Shown here one piece after another: positions 1-8,527 of a stretch of 64,000 bases of DNA. The notes beneath the pieces were generated by a model. It was not told the origin of the DNA, searched no databases, and saw nothing but the letters and a program-made list of their open reading frames with translations. Within the stretch, counting starts at the first letter, position 1, and the number at the start of each line of letters is the position of its first letter. The DNA comes from Ruminococcaceae bacterium KH2T8 (GTDB lineage Bacteria > Bacillota > Clostridia > Saccharofermentanales > Saccharofermentanaceae). Location: NCBI GenBank assembly GCA_900111435.1, contig FOIY01000001.1:1-64000 (forward strand). The letters run 5' to 3'. Position numbers and translations under genes: made by a program.

Positions 1-195
1 ATTTACAGGCGTCGGAACTACTACAGGAACACTTGTAGGTATAGGCGTAGCTGTAGGCTCCAGTGTGGGAGTCGGAGTTGAAGTTGCCGTAGGCACAGGT
101 GTAGGGGTCGACGTAGGTGTCGGCGTATTTGTAGCCGTAGGCTCCGGTGTAGGAGTATTAGTTGCTGTAGGTTCGGGTGTAGCAGTAGGCTCTGC
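1..195 (-). repeat. Thr/Pro-rich tandem coding repeat (EPTATNTPTP type)
   Basis: On the minus strand this stretch encodes repeated EPTAT and NTPTP units, visible as repeated 'gtagg.gt.ggcgta' DNA on the plus strand. It forms an extended linker of the type seen between modules of secreted proteins in cellulolytic Clostridia. The array runs off the window edge. Confidence 0.8.
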
Positions 196-1731
196 GATCA
201 CTTCGATAGTATCGCAGTCCAAGACAAACTCACCGTTAGGAAGAGATACATACGCTTCGAGTGTATACTCACCTTCTTCATCTGTATCAAGGACATAGAT
301 GATCGCTGCATCCTCATCTTCGGGGATCTCGATCTCTACGTCTTCTCCGTTAAGTCTGTAGAGGATATCGTATACGGTATCCTCAGGGATCTCGATCGTA
401 TAGTAAGCATAGCCGCCAACATATACAGTATCGCGGGATGCAGTTACTGTTACCTCGGGAAGCTCTTCTGCAAGCTGAAGATCAGAATAGTCAGCTGTGA
501 CGTTAAGGATCGAACCACTGTAGGAGAACTCATCTGCGATGATCCTACCGTTGATAGTCGTATCGTATGTATTGAAGGATACTCTACCGTTAGGTGCATA
601 GAGCATACCGTTGATCTCGATCCTGGAACCGTTGATCGTGATATCACCTTCCTCGGAATAAAGAAGGATTCTTCCTGTTGCCTCTTCACCGTAATTAAGT
701 GATTCTACGTTATATGTGATATCTCCCTTAGATACGATGATCACGTCACCTGTAAATGTTGTACCGTTGATAGTGATATCATCTTCGGAATAGTAATAAC
801 CGCTCGTAAGTATCTGATCCTGAGACTCAAGATCAGCGATATCGATCTCGGGATACATATCTTCCTTAGCAAGGATAGACTCTGACCAGTCAGGCATCTC
901 GAAGACTTCAGAGTCTTCTACCATGTCCGTTACTTCGATTCTCCATCCGTCAGCAGAGATAGTACCGCCTGCATAGATGGTACCGTCCATATAAAGCTCA
1001 GAGCCCTGGTAAAGAACATTACCGCCGGCATAGATATCACCGGTGATCTCAGACTTCCATCCTGCGAATGTATAGTCAGACTCTGTGCTGCCTGCATAGA
1101 TAGCAAAGGGGAAGATCGTAGGCTCAGCCTCTTCTTCAGGAAGTACCTCATCTACTTCTTCATCAGACGAAGCCGCTTCATCCGTAACTTCTTCTACAAC
1201 ATCGGGGATGATCTCATCTACTGAATCAGGAACATCTGTAACAGTCTCTTCTACTGTTCCCTCTTCTTCGGTATCAACTACTGCAACTTCATCCGAATCG
1301 AATGAAACTGTATTTACATCGATAGGAGCAACGGGTGTACTCTCTGCACCGTCTGCGATAAGTCCGAAAGAATAGCTCTCACCTGCAGGGATAGTAACAT
1401 TACCTGCGATAACAAGGTTCTCATCTGTTTCATAGTCTGTAACATCGGAAGCATTCCATATATTGGAGATCGTAGTATCTTCGTAGTAATCCACTTCGAT
1501 CGTCCAGGATCTGATCTCATAGTCAGATGTATTAGTAAGTGTATATTCATCCTGTGTACTGTTATTCCAGGTAGATACCTGCTCGTAAGTTATCTCGAAC
1601 GGATAAGCATCGTAATCTCCGTGAGTATTCATGTCGGCCTTCAGCTCTCGCCAGGGAAGGAATCCCATAAACAAAGTAGCCGTAAGCGCTGCACTTACCA
1701 ACTTAACAGGTCTTTTTATTCGATTGTACAT
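1..1731 (-). CDS. Large secreted protein with CBM2-like module and Thr/Pro linker (partial, C-terminus outside window)
   Basis: The frame stays open from ATG at 1729-1731 to the window edge, about 577 codons, so the C-terminus is missing. The N-terminus has a basic stretch (MYNRIKRP) followed by a hydrophobic signal-peptide core. Residues of about 30-125 resemble a family 2 carbohydrate-binding module: spaced Trp residues, a TLTNTSDYEIRSWT motif, and NIWNAS. An acidic Glu/Asp/Val linker follows, then a region rich in Gly, Tyr and Ile with repeated YAGG and INGT motifs that looks like a beta-strand stack, then an Ig-like stretch and Thr/Pro repeats. It is probably cell-surface or secreted, with an enzymatic, adhesive or RHS-type C-terminal part not visible here. 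The start follows AGAGGG at a spacing of about 10 nt. Reading frame is secure; function is open. Confidence 0.75.
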   Translation of the reverse strand, partial: MYNRIKRPVKLVSAALTATLFMGFLPWRELKADMNTHGDYDAYPFEITYEQVSTWNNSTQDEYTLTNTSDYEIRSWTIEVDYYEDTTISNIWNASDVTDYETDENLVIAGNVTIPAGESYSFGLIADGAESTPVAPIDVNTVSFDSDEVAVVDTEEEGTVEETVTDVPDSVDEIIPDVVEEVTDEAASSDEEVDEVLPEEEAEPTIFPFAIYAGSTESDYTFAGWKSEITGDIYAGGNVLYQGSELYMDGTIYAGGTISADGWRIEVTDMVEDSEVFEMPDWSESILAKEDMYPEIDIADLESQDQILTSGYYYSEDDITINGTTFTGDVIIVSKGDITYNVESLNYGEEATGRILLYSEEGDITINGSRIEINGMLYAPNGRVSFNTYDTTINGRIIADEFSYSGSILNVTADYSDLQLAEELPEVTVTASRDTVYVGGYAYYTIEIPEDTVYDILYRLNGEDVEIEIPEDEDAAIIYVLDTDEEGEYTLEAYVSLPNGEFVLDCDTIEVIAEPTATPEPTATNTPTPEPTATNTPTPTSTPTPVPTATSTPTPTLEPTATPIPTSVPVVVPTPVN

Positions 1732-1831
1732 AAGATCATAACCCTCTATGCAATATCTCGTTAACAAATTCGAAACATTTTATTAATAAACAAAATAGAA
1801 GTCAATGGATTATTCTAGCAAAATTTCACCA

Positions 1832-1840
1832 TGTTATAAT
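1832..1840 (+). promoter_or_regulatory. Extended -10 promoter for the gene at 1873
   Basis: TGTTATAAT is an extended -10 element (TGN plus perfect TATAAT). It predicts a start of transcription near 1847 and a leader of about 26 nt carrying the GGCGAGGG Shine-Dalgarno. No good -35 hexamer is visible. Confidence 0.5.
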
Positions 1841-1872
1841 CTTAATGATTATTAAACAACGGCGAGGGATAC

Positions 1873-2892
1873 ATGGAATCAATACATCATATAACGGTTA
1901 TACTTTTAGCTGCACTAACAGGCTCATATATCGGCATTCATCTTGCAATGCTGATACACCTTGGCATAGAAGCCCTTTTTCTCAAACCATTCAAATTCAT
2001 CTACAAGGAAATTACCATATTGGGATTTAAGTTCTGTAAGAATTCTGATGAAAAATGGGAGCGCAACGGACTAAATTATAAAGGTACGACTATTGCGGAA
2101 CCAATCATCGATCTAAAGAATATTTCTGAAGATGAGCTGAAAGATCAAGAGAAAAGAACCAATACATTTTTATTGATCACGAACGGCTTGTTTCTTATTG
2201 TATCTATAGTAGTTTTCGTCGGATGTCTTATCATGAGATCCAATATGTCACTTGCTATCCCTCGTGGATTCATTCTCTTTCTAGGTATTGCAGTTCTTTT
2301 CATGGGCTGCATAAGAATGATCATATGCGTTTACTCTATCTTACATATAAACAGTAATACACTCTCGGGATATGCAACAAGAGCAACTAATAAATATAGA
2401 GCAGGTGTACCTCTGCAGCTCTTGAATCTTAAACCAGAAAAGGAACTTGATTTCAAGAACGTTAAAGATCTGGACCGAAGGTTGTATTTCCCACTTTACT
2501 TCAGTTATTGCGATCTTTGCGAGAGATTTGATGATCTGGCCGATGCGGTAACTGAATACGAGAAAATCAAACGACCTGATACTGAAATCACTGTGGACAA
2601 AGTAACCTGGATGTATCTGACATATTACTTCTCCTATCACAACATCGATCCATCCAAGGCTCAAATGTACTACAGGCGTGCAGGAAAAGTTCTTGATACG
2701 GATAAAGATGCAAACGGTATGAGGGTCAAAGGATTCTATCAGCTGAATATTATGAAAGATCTGGATAAAGCAAGAGAGTGCCTGAAAAGTGCAGAAGCTT
2801 CCATAGATACATTTTCAATTCCTGTCGCACGTGAAGAAGAAAGGATCCTGATCGCCAGATTACGAGACGCAATAGAGAATTATAAAGGTTGA
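1873..2892 (+). CDS. Unknown membrane protein with helical, TPR-like C-terminal domain
   Basis: The product is 339 residues. I see a hydrophobic N-terminal segment (about 7-33) and two adjacent transmembrane helices (about 100-121 and 133-158). They are followed by a soluble C-terminal domain of about 170 residues. That domain is helical, with paired-helix spacing and Tyr/Ala patterns (YFSYHNIDPSKAQMYYRRAG, DLDKARECLKSAE) like tetratricopeptide repeats, so it may bind another protein at the membrane face. The start follows GGCGAGGG by a few bases. It stands alone and converges on kptA with only 7 nt between stop codons. I do not recognise a named family; paired-helix similarity is inference. 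Confidence 0.7.
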   Translation: MESIHHITVILLAALTGSYIGIHLAMLIHLGIEALFLKPFKFIYKEITILGFKFCKNSDEKWERNGLNYKGTTIAEPIIDLKNISEDELKDQEKRTNTFLLITNGLFLIVSIVVFVGCLIMRSNMSLAIPRGFILFLGIAVLFMGCIRMIICVYSILHINSNTLSGYATRATNKYRAGVPLQLLNLKPEKELDFKNVKDLDRRLYFPLYFSYCDLCERFDDLADAVTEYEKIKRPDTEITVDKVTWMYLTYYFSYHNIDPSKAQMYYRRAGKVLDTDKDANGMRVKGFYQLNIMKDLDKARECLKSAEASIDTFSIPVAREEERILIARLRDAIENYKG

Positions 2893-2899
2893 CTACAAC

Positions 2900-3433
2900 T
2901 CATCTTTTCTCCAAGAAGCTCACCGGAACTTTCTTCGTCAACCATACACCGTTTACAGAGCAATAGAACTTATAACCCTGCCTGAACATCTCACCACTCT
3001 TAACGATATAGATAACAGGCTTTCCGTGTCTCTGCCCTACTTTTGTTGCCGTAACGTCATCTGCTGACAGATGTACATACAAGCGGGACTTGGGGATCAG
3101 TCCTTCAGCATCTATTGAGTTAACGTACTTCTCACCTGTACCGTGATACAGATACTCAGGCGGTTCTTTCTCTTCAAGTTCAACATCTACAGGGATAGAA
3201 TGTCCCTGATTAGCTCTGATCAGAGTCTTATCTTCGTTGAACGAATATCTCTGCTTCTCATCTTCGGCTACTATCTGCTCTAAGATAGCCATATCTATCG
3301 GCTGTGTCTTAGATATTCCTGCGATCAATTCATCAACATTGGCCCAGCCGTGTTCATCAAGACTGATGCCGATCGCTTCCGGCTTATGCCTCAATATAAG
3401 CGATATAAACTTACTTGTTTCTTTAAGACTCAT
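2900..3433 (-). CDS. kptA: RNA 2'-phosphotransferase, KptA/Tpt1 family
   Basis: This 177-residue protein has the usual KptA layout: an N-terminal winged-helix part (SKFISLILRHKPE, HGWANVDELI) and a C-terminal ADP-ribosyltransferase-like part (RANQGHS, YHGTGEKY, LYVHLSAD). The family moves an internal RNA 2'-phosphate onto NAD, giving ADP-ribose 1'',2''-cyclic phosphate. In eukaryotes this finishes tRNA splicing; in bacteria the role is unsettled, since no substrate-generating ligase is usually present. The conserved Arg and His residues of the RHKP and GHS motifs are intact, so activity is likely. Its ATG follows GAGGTAG. It is a single-gene unit convergent with the membrane gene at 1873. Confidence 0.93.
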   Translation of the reverse strand: MSLKETSKFISLILRHKPEAIGISLDEHGWANVDELIAGISKTQPIDMAILEQIVAEDEKQRYSFNEDKTLIRANQGHSIPVDVELEEKEPPEYLYHGTGEKYVNSIDAEGLIPKSRLYVHLSADDVTATKVGQRHGKPVIYIVKSGEMFRQGYKFYCSVNGVWLTKKVPVSFLEKR

Positions 3434-3458
3434 ATTTACTACCTCAATTTCGTCTTAT

Positions 3459-3626
3459 TCAAATGTATTCCCTCATCTCATCTATGGCCATATGAAGGAA
3501 AGCCCAGATATCCTCGTACTCTTCTCTGACTTCATGACCCCGAGATGAAAAATCATGTATTACTACAATCTTGCTTCCCTTTCCAAGTTGGTAACACGCA
3601 ACATCGTCATTACCATTTCTTCTGCC
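3459..3626 (-). pseudogene. Remnant of an SMI1/KNR4-like protein (C-terminal fragment)
   Basis: A 55-codon open stretch between an upstream TAA and a TGA has no ATG, GTG or TTG start preceded by a ribosome site. Its translation has the flavour of the C-terminus of SMI1/KNR4-type immunity proteins: GNDDVACYQLG, then a strand KIVVIHDF, then an acidic EEYEDIW helix. I read it as a decayed fragment of an immunity-like gene lying just upstream of kptA. The family assignment is tentative because only one end of the fold is present. Confidence 0.35.
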
Positions 3627-3768
3627 TTATACATCTATATCCCCTCCGCGAATGTTAATTCATATACAACTCACAATGATTATATACTTCGGCTCAAGAT
3701 ACGTCATTTTCTTTGATAACTTGGCCTCTCACAATTAATAAAGTCTTTACATCACTGCCATTTCGCTG

Positions 3769-3777
3769 TGCTAGAAT
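3769..3777 (+). promoter_or_regulatory. Extended -10 promoter for the diguanylate cyclase gene
   Basis: TGCTAGAAT is an extended -10 (TGN plus TAGAAT). A possible TTTACA lies 20 nt upstream at 3746-3751, wider than usual. The predicted start of transcription near 3784 lies after the first in-frame ATG at 3713, which supports translation from ATG 3815. Confidence 0.45.
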
Positions 3778-3814
3778 CAAGCTATCAGATTCTTTTTATA
3801 TTCGGGAGGCTCAT

Positions 3815-5221
3815 ATGGACTTTACTGAATTCGTAAATAAGATTGACCCTATGACCTGCGTTATATCCGTAGAGTCCAAGGACGGTAAGTCCTATGGTGA
3901 TATCAGGATAGTAACCGGAAATAAAGCCTATATCGATTCCATAGAAATAGTTGATGAGAACGCGCCTGCCATGCTCACATCTAAGTTCGTTCCAAACAGT
4001 CTCTACCAGAATTACTTCCCTCAGGATATGAACTTTGAAGATTTCTGCTTCAGATGTGCAGTATTAAAGCAACCTATGCATACGTATATCCATCCCGAGA
4101 GATTCGATTTCTGGTTCGATCTTACGATGCTTCCTTTAGGCTCTGATGGCAACATCCATTACTGTACTTATACACAGGTGCTCTCCAAGGAAGCAGACAG
4201 CGAACATATGAGTAATATCTCCTCTTCTACAGCAACCGATGTCCTTAACACCTGTATCAAGCTTCGTGATACCAAGGATTTTGATAAGACGATGACTGAA
4301 GTTATGGACGATATAAGATCCATATGCGGTGCGCAGACTTGCCTTGTACTTCTTACTGATGACTACAAGAGACAGTGTACTCTCCTTTGTGAGTCACGAG
4401 ATCCCTCTATGAGAGTAAGAAGCTCAGAAGAACTCTTCTCTGATGATTTCTACGAGATGACCGTAAGATGGCCTGATGTTATAGGCGGCAGTAACGTTCT
4501 TATCGTTAAGAACGAGAATGACTTTGAATACCTTAAGAACAAAGATCCCGAATGGTACAGATCTCTTAAGGAGAATGACGTTGACAGTATGGTCCTCATA
4601 CCTCTTAAGCAGAATGATGAATTATTGGGATATATGTGGGCATGTAATTTTGATACGTCAAATGCTGTTAAGATCAAGGAGACTTTGGAGCTTACGACTT
4701 TCTTCCTGTCTTCCGAGATCGCTAACCGTCTTCTTCTGGGTAAGCTCAAGATCTTAAGTACAATGGATATGCTTACCGGAGTTCTTAACAGAAATGAAAT
4801 GAACAATAAGATAGACAGCATGAGACGAGGAGACAAGGAAGTTGTCGAGAATATAGGTCTTGTCTTTGCCGATCTTAATGGTCTTAAGAGAGTTAACGAC
4901 AACGAAGGTCATGACGCAGGAGATCTTCTTCTCAAGAACGGTGCCGTAGTACTTCAGAATGCTTTCGTAGGAGATGTTATATTCAGAGCCGGCGGTGATG
5001 AATTCCTTGTGATCCTTACGGATACTAACGAAGACGAGATAAAAAGCAAATGTGCCAAAGTAAAGGAACTGTCTTTAAGGTACGATAATGTATCTTTCGC
5101 GCTCGGATACAGCTTCCAAAAGGATTCAAGTAATATAACGGATGCGCTTAAAGCTGCCGATAAGAGTATGTATGAGGATAAAGCGCAGTTCTATAAGGAG
5201 CATCCCGAGTTCAAGAGATAA
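3815..5221 (+). CDS. Diguanylate cyclase: N-terminal sensory region, GAF-like domain, GGDEF domain
   Basis: The predicted protein has 468 residues and makes cyclic di-GMP from two GTP. The C-terminal 160 residues form a GGDEF domain with an intact GGDEF signature (FRAGGDEF) and the metal/substrate motif DLNGLKRVND, so catalysis is expected. The inhibitory I-site (RxxD five residues before GGDEF) is absent: the sequence there is FVGD, so product feedback by that route is unlikely. Residues of about 150-300 look like a GAF sensor; the first 140 residues are unassigned. No transmembrane segment is visible, so it is probably cytosolic. I start at 3815 because CGGGAGGC lies just upstream and a longer reading would begin before the promoter. 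No partner phosphodiesterase is nearby. Confidence 0.88.
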   Translation: MDFTEFVNKIDPMTCVISVESKDGKSYGDIRIVTGNKAYIDSIEIVDENAPAMLTSKFVPNSLYQNYFPQDMNFEDFCFRCAVLKQPMHTYIHPERFDFWFDLTMLPLGSDGNIHYCTYTQVLSKEADSEHMSNISSSTATDVLNTCIKLRDTKDFDKTMTEVMDDIRSICGAQTCLVLLTDDYKRQCTLLCESRDPSMRVRSSEELFSDDFYEMTVRWPDVIGGSNVLIVKNENDFEYLKNKDPEWYRSLKENDVDSMVLIPLKQNDELLGYMWACNFDTSNAVKIKETLELTTFFLSSEIANRLLLGKLKILSTMDMLTGVLNRNEMNNKIDSMRRGDKEVVENIGLVFADLNGLKRVNDNEGHDAGDLLLKNGAVVLQNAFVGDVIFRAGGDEFLVILTDTNEDEIKSKCAKVKELSLRYDNVSFALGYSFQKDSSNITDALKAADKSMYEDKAQFYKEHPEFKR

Positions 5222-5242
5222 ATTCAATATCATTACATACAA

Positions 5243-5274
5243 AAAGCAGTCCCGGTATTATCCGAGACTGCTTT
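5243..5274. terminator. Bidirectional rho-independent terminator
   Basis: Arms AAAGCAGTC (5243-5251) and GACTGCTTT (5266-5274) enclose a 14-nt loop, with T-rich sequence on the plus side (TTCTTATT) and on the minus side (TTTTTGTATG). It sits between the converging cyclase gene and asd and can serve both. Confidence 0.75.
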
Positions 5275-5297
5275 CTTATTGCTGTTTTTGTAATAGC

Positions 5298-6386
5298 TTA
5301 AGCCTTGGGAGCGATATAGCCCTTCTTTGCAAGGAGCTCTGCTGTAAGCATTCCGCCGCCTGCTGCACCACGAAGAGTATTGTGCGAAAGGCATGTGAAC
5401 TTATAGTCGAAGATATTGTCTTCTCTAAGTCTTGCTACTGATACGCCCATACCGTTCTCGTAGTATGCATCGAGTGCAGGCTGAGGTCTGTTATCCTCCT
5501 CAAGATACTGAAGGAAGTGCTTGGGAGCAGAAGGAAGCTCGAGACGCTGTGCCTCACCCTCGTACTCTTTCCATGCCTTGATCATCTCATCCATGGAAGG
5601 CTTGTTCTCGAAGGATACGCTTACAGCTGCAGTATGTCCTTCCTGAACTGCTACTCTGTAGCACTGAGCGGAGATAACAGGGTTCTTCGCAAGCTCGATA
5701 TGGTCTCCTGCGAACTGACCCCAAACCTTAAGGGGCTCCTTCTCGGACTTCTCTTCCTCACCGCCGATATAAGGGATGAGGTTGCCTACCATCTCAGGCC
5801 AATCCTTGAATGTCTTACCTGCACCGGAGATAGCCTGATATGTGCAAACGCTGATCTGCTTGATACCGTTCTTAAGGAAAGGTGTAAGAGCAGGAACATA
5901 GCTCTGGATGGAGCAGTTGGGCTTAACTGCGATGAAGCCTCTCTTTGTTCCGAGCCTTTTTCTCTGAGCCTCGATAAGCTCTGCGTGATCAGCATTGATC
6001 TCGGGGATGATCATGGGAACATCCTCAGTCCATCTGTGTGCGGAGTTGTTGGATACAACAGGTGTCTCTGTCTTTGCGATCCTCTCCTCAAGAGCTCTGA
6101 TCTCATCCTTCTTCATGTCTACTGCGCAGAAAGTAAAATCAACCTGCTCGCAGAAGTTCTCGATATCATCAGAACTATAAACGATCATCTTCTTAACATA
6201 TTCGGGCATGGGTGCATCGATCTTCCATCTGTCACCGCAAGCCTCTTCATAGGTCTTACCGGCTGACTTAGGTGATGCGCATACCGCTACGCACTCAAAC
6301 CAAGGGTGATTCTCAAGAAGTGAGATGAATCTCTGTCCCACATATCCTGTTGCACCGATTACACCGGCTCTGATCTTCTTTTCCAT
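5298..6386 (-). CDS. asd: Aspartate-semialdehyde dehydrogenase, archaeal/fungal type
   Basis: This 362-residue enzyme reduces beta-aspartyl phosphate to aspartate semialdehyde with NADPH, the branch point to lysine/diaminopimelate, threonine and methionine. The NADP-binding motif GATGYVGQRF is at the N-terminus and the catalytic cysteine sits in KPNCSIQ near residue 158. A second block, YQAISGAGKTF, is characteristic of the longer branch found in archaea, fungi and some Clostridia. The length matches that branch. ATG follows AGGAG. The gene is transcribed alone, divergent from the recombinase gene, and ends at the shared terminator. Confidence 0.93.
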   Translation of the reverse strand: MEKKIRAGVIGATGYVGQRFISLLENHPWFECVAVCASPKSAGKTYEEACGDRWKIDAPMPEYVKKMIVYSSDDIENFCEQVDFTFCAVDMKKDEIRALEERIAKTETPVVSNNSAHRWTEDVPMIIPEINADHAELIEAQRKRLGTKRGFIAVKPNCSIQSYVPALTPFLKNGIKQISVCTYQAISGAGKTFKDWPEMVGNLIPYIGGEEEKSEKEPLKVWGQFAGDHIELAKNPVISAQCYRVAVQEGHTAAVSVSFENKPSMDEMIKAWKEYEGEAQRLELPSAPKHFLQYLEEDNRPQPALDAYYENGMGVSVARLREDNIFDYKFTCLSHNTLRGAAGGGMLTAELLAKKGYIAPKA

Positions 6387-6491
6387 TGTTTTTCTCCTGT
6401 TCCAACCGTCACCGATGTCTCTCTGTGACGGACATTTGTTTTTCTCGTGTGTACAATACTAACACAATGACTTTTTATGGGCAACCCTTCA

Positions 6492-6520
6492 TTAACAAAA
6501 ATATCAAAGGCTTATATGCT
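6492..6520 (+). promoter_or_regulatory. Probable promoter of the recombinase gene
   Basis: TTAACA (6492-6497) and TATGCT (6515-6520) are separated by 17 nt. The implied start of transcription near 6527 lies downstream of the first in-frame ATG (6477), which supports the shorter protein starting at 6555. Confidence 0.4.
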
Positions 6521-6554
6521 AAAATATAGTCAAATTAACAAAGAGGCGGAACTG

Positions 6555-7526
6555 ATGACTGAAGTATTCCCTGTACTTGAACAATATTCGAACTATATGC
6601 TCGCGGTATTAGGACGCGCCGAGCTTACGGTTACCGAGTATAAGTACGACATAATATGCTTCTTCCGCTTCTGGAAAAGAGATCACGGAAAGGTAGGAAA
6701 AGACATCCCTTTTGACGAGATAGATATATCTGATATCTCCGTAAAGGATATCGAAAGAGTAACGACCGATGACCTTCTCGTATTCCTTATCTGGCTCAAC
6801 AGAGAAAAGAATCTCTCGAATTCATCCCGTGCCAGAAGGATCGCGTCCTTGAAGAGCTTCTTTAAGTATTGTCACAGCAAGAAGCACCTTATCGAGGATA
6901 ATCCGGCTTATGATCTGGAGACCCCGAAGATAGGTAAGCGTAATCCTAAATACTTAACTCTTGAGCAGAGCACTGAACTACTGAAGACTGCTTACGATGC
7001 TCCTACCGAATCTAATGAGCGAGATTACTGCATGCTCACGTTATTCCTTAACTGCGGCATGCGTCTGAGCGAACTTCGCGGCATCGATATCGACGATATC
7101 CACGATACGGTCCTTACCGTTATAGGTAAAGGTAATAAGGAACGTACCATCTATCTGAACAAAGCATGTCTTGATGCCATCGAAGACTGGATGAAGGCCA
7201 GAGCGAATATCAAGATAAAGCCTTCACATGAAAAGGCGCTCTTTGTTTCTAAGAGAGGCACACGCATCTCGGATGACATGATCCAGATCTCGATCAAGAG
7301 GCTCATGGCTCAGGCAGGTATAGATACCAAAGTCTACTCCGTCCATAAGCTTCGCCATACGGCCGCTACCCTTATGTATAAGTACGGTCATGTAGATATC
7401 AGAAATCTGCAGCAGATATTGGGACATCAGAGTGTCTCGACTACTCAGATATATACACATGTAGATGACGAACAGCTCCAGCAGGCTGTCGAATCAAATC
7501 CATTGGCAGGTTTTAAGCCCGAATGA
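6555..7526 (+). CDS. xerC: Tyrosine recombinase, XerC/XerD type
   Basis: The 323-residue protein has a SAM-like N-terminal core-binding domain and a C-terminal catalytic domain with the full active-site set: Arg in CGMRLSELRG, Lys in GKGNKERT, HxxR in HKLRHTA, His in LGHQSVSTTQ and nucleophile Tyr in IYTHV. Such enzymes resolve chromosome dimers at dif or move elements. No integrase-only arm-binding domain, att repeats or phage genes lie nearby, so a housekeeping Xer role is more likely than an integrase one. The start at 6555 follows AGAGGCGG. The next gene follows 20 nt later, so they may be co-transcribed. XerC and XerD cannot be told apart here. Confidence 0.85.
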   Translation: MTEVFPVLEQYSNYMLAVLGRAELTVTEYKYDIICFFRFWKRDHGKVGKDIPFDEIDISDISVKDIERVTTDDLLVFLIWLNREKNLSNSSRARRIASLKSFFKYCHSKKHLIEDNPAYDLETPKIGKRNPKYLTLEQSTELLKTAYDAPTESNERDYCMLTLFLNCGMRLSELRGIDIDDIHDTVLTVIGKGNKERTIYLNKACLDAIEDWMKARANIKIKPSHEKALFVSKRGTRISDDMIQISIKRLMAQAGIDTKVYSVHKLRHTAATLMYKYGHVDIRNLQQILGHQSVSTTQIYTHVDDEQLQQAVESNPLAGFKPE

Positions 7527-7546
7527 TCATTTAAGGAGGTACACCT

Positions 7547-8527
7547 ATGAAACTCGCATTCTTTGACACAAAGCCTTATGACAGAGAAGGATTCGAACCG
7601 CTTCTCAATGAAGCAGGAATTGAGACTATCTACTACGACACAAGGATATGTGAAGATGACTGTATACTTGCTCAGGGATGCGATGCCGTATGTGTATTCG
7701 TTAACGACGAAGTAAATAAGAAAGTCATAGACACTCTGGCGGGATACGGCGTCAAGTACATTGCGTTAAGATGCGCGGGATTCAATAACGTTGACTACAG
7801 ATATGCTATTGAGAAAGGCATTAAAGTGGTACGTGTTCCCGCCTACTCTCCTTATGCAGTTGCCGAGCATGCAATTGCCCTCCTGCAGACTCTGAACCGC
7901 AAGATCCATAAGGCATATATAAGGACCCGCGACTTTAATTTCTCGCTGAACGGACTTACGGGATTTGACCTTCACGGCAAGACAGTCGGAGTCATAGGTA
8001 CCGGTAAGATCGGACGCGTATTCATCGATATCTGCAAGGGATTCGGAATGAATGTCATAGCTTACGACAAGTACCCCGCCGAAGGATCCGGTATCGAATA
8101 CAGAACACTCGAAGAGATCTACAAGGAAGCTGACATCATATCCTTCCACTGCCCTCTTACTGATGAGACATTTCATATGTTCAACAGAGGAACGATAAAC
8201 AGGGTCAAGGAGGGTGTAGTCATAATAAATACATCAAGAGGTGCGCTCATCGATGCAGAGGCGCTGCTCCTTGGAATACGTGAAAGAAAGATCGGCGGAG
8301 CTTGCCTTGATGTATACGAAGAGGAAGCCGGATACTTCTACGAGGATCAGTCAGGTAAGATCATAGATGACGATACGCTCTCAAGACTTATATCCATGCC
8401 TAATGTTATAGTTACTTCGCATCAGGCTTTCCTGACCAAAGAGGCCCTTTCCAATATTGCTTCTACTACGGTAAGGAACCTCCTTGATCTGGAAAACAAT
8501 GGCAACTGTGAAAACGAAGTTAAATGA
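7547..8527 (+). CDS. ldhA: D-lactate dehydrogenase-like 2-hydroxyacid dehydrogenase
   Basis: This 326-residue NAD-dependent enzyme belongs to the D-isomer-specific 2-hydroxyacid dehydrogenases and most resembles D-lactate dehydrogenase (pyruvate to D-lactate). The dinucleotide fold GVIGTGKIGRVF is near residue 148. The catalytic Arg is in INTSRGALID, the Glu lies in the following region, and the His is in VIVTSHQAFLT. AHALAL-type helix residues (VAEHAIALLQTLNRKI) are also present. The start follows TAAGGAGGT. It ends flush against the stop of the converging NlpC gene, with no terminator between. LarB and LarC, accessory factors for lactate racemase, are encoded 20 kb away. Related substrates cannot be excluded. 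Confidence 0.85.
   Translation: MKLAFFDTKPYDREGFEPLLNEAGIETIYYDTRICEDDCILAQGCDAVCVFVNDEVNKKVIDTLAGYGVKYIALRCAGFNNVDYRYAIEKGIKVVRVPAYSPYAVAEHAIALLQTLNRKIHKAYIRTRDFNFSLNGLTGFDLHGKTVGVIGTGKIGRVFIDICKGFGMNVIAYDKYPAEGSGIEYRTLEEIYKEADIISFHCPLTDETFHMFNRGTINRVKEGVVIINTSRGALIDAEALLLGIRERKIGGACLDVYEEEAGYFYEDQSGKIIDDDTLSRLISMPNVIVTSHQAFLTKEALSNIASTTVRNLLDLENNGNCENEVK

Noticed and set aside
65-298. Gly/Val-rich plus-strand frame
   Set aside because: It is the reverse of the Thr/Pro-rich coding repeat of the minus-strand secreted protein; no ribosome site.
6555-7526. Integrase of a prophage or integrative element
   Set aside because: No att-like repeats, tRNA target, excisionase or phage genes are near; the protein has Xer layout.
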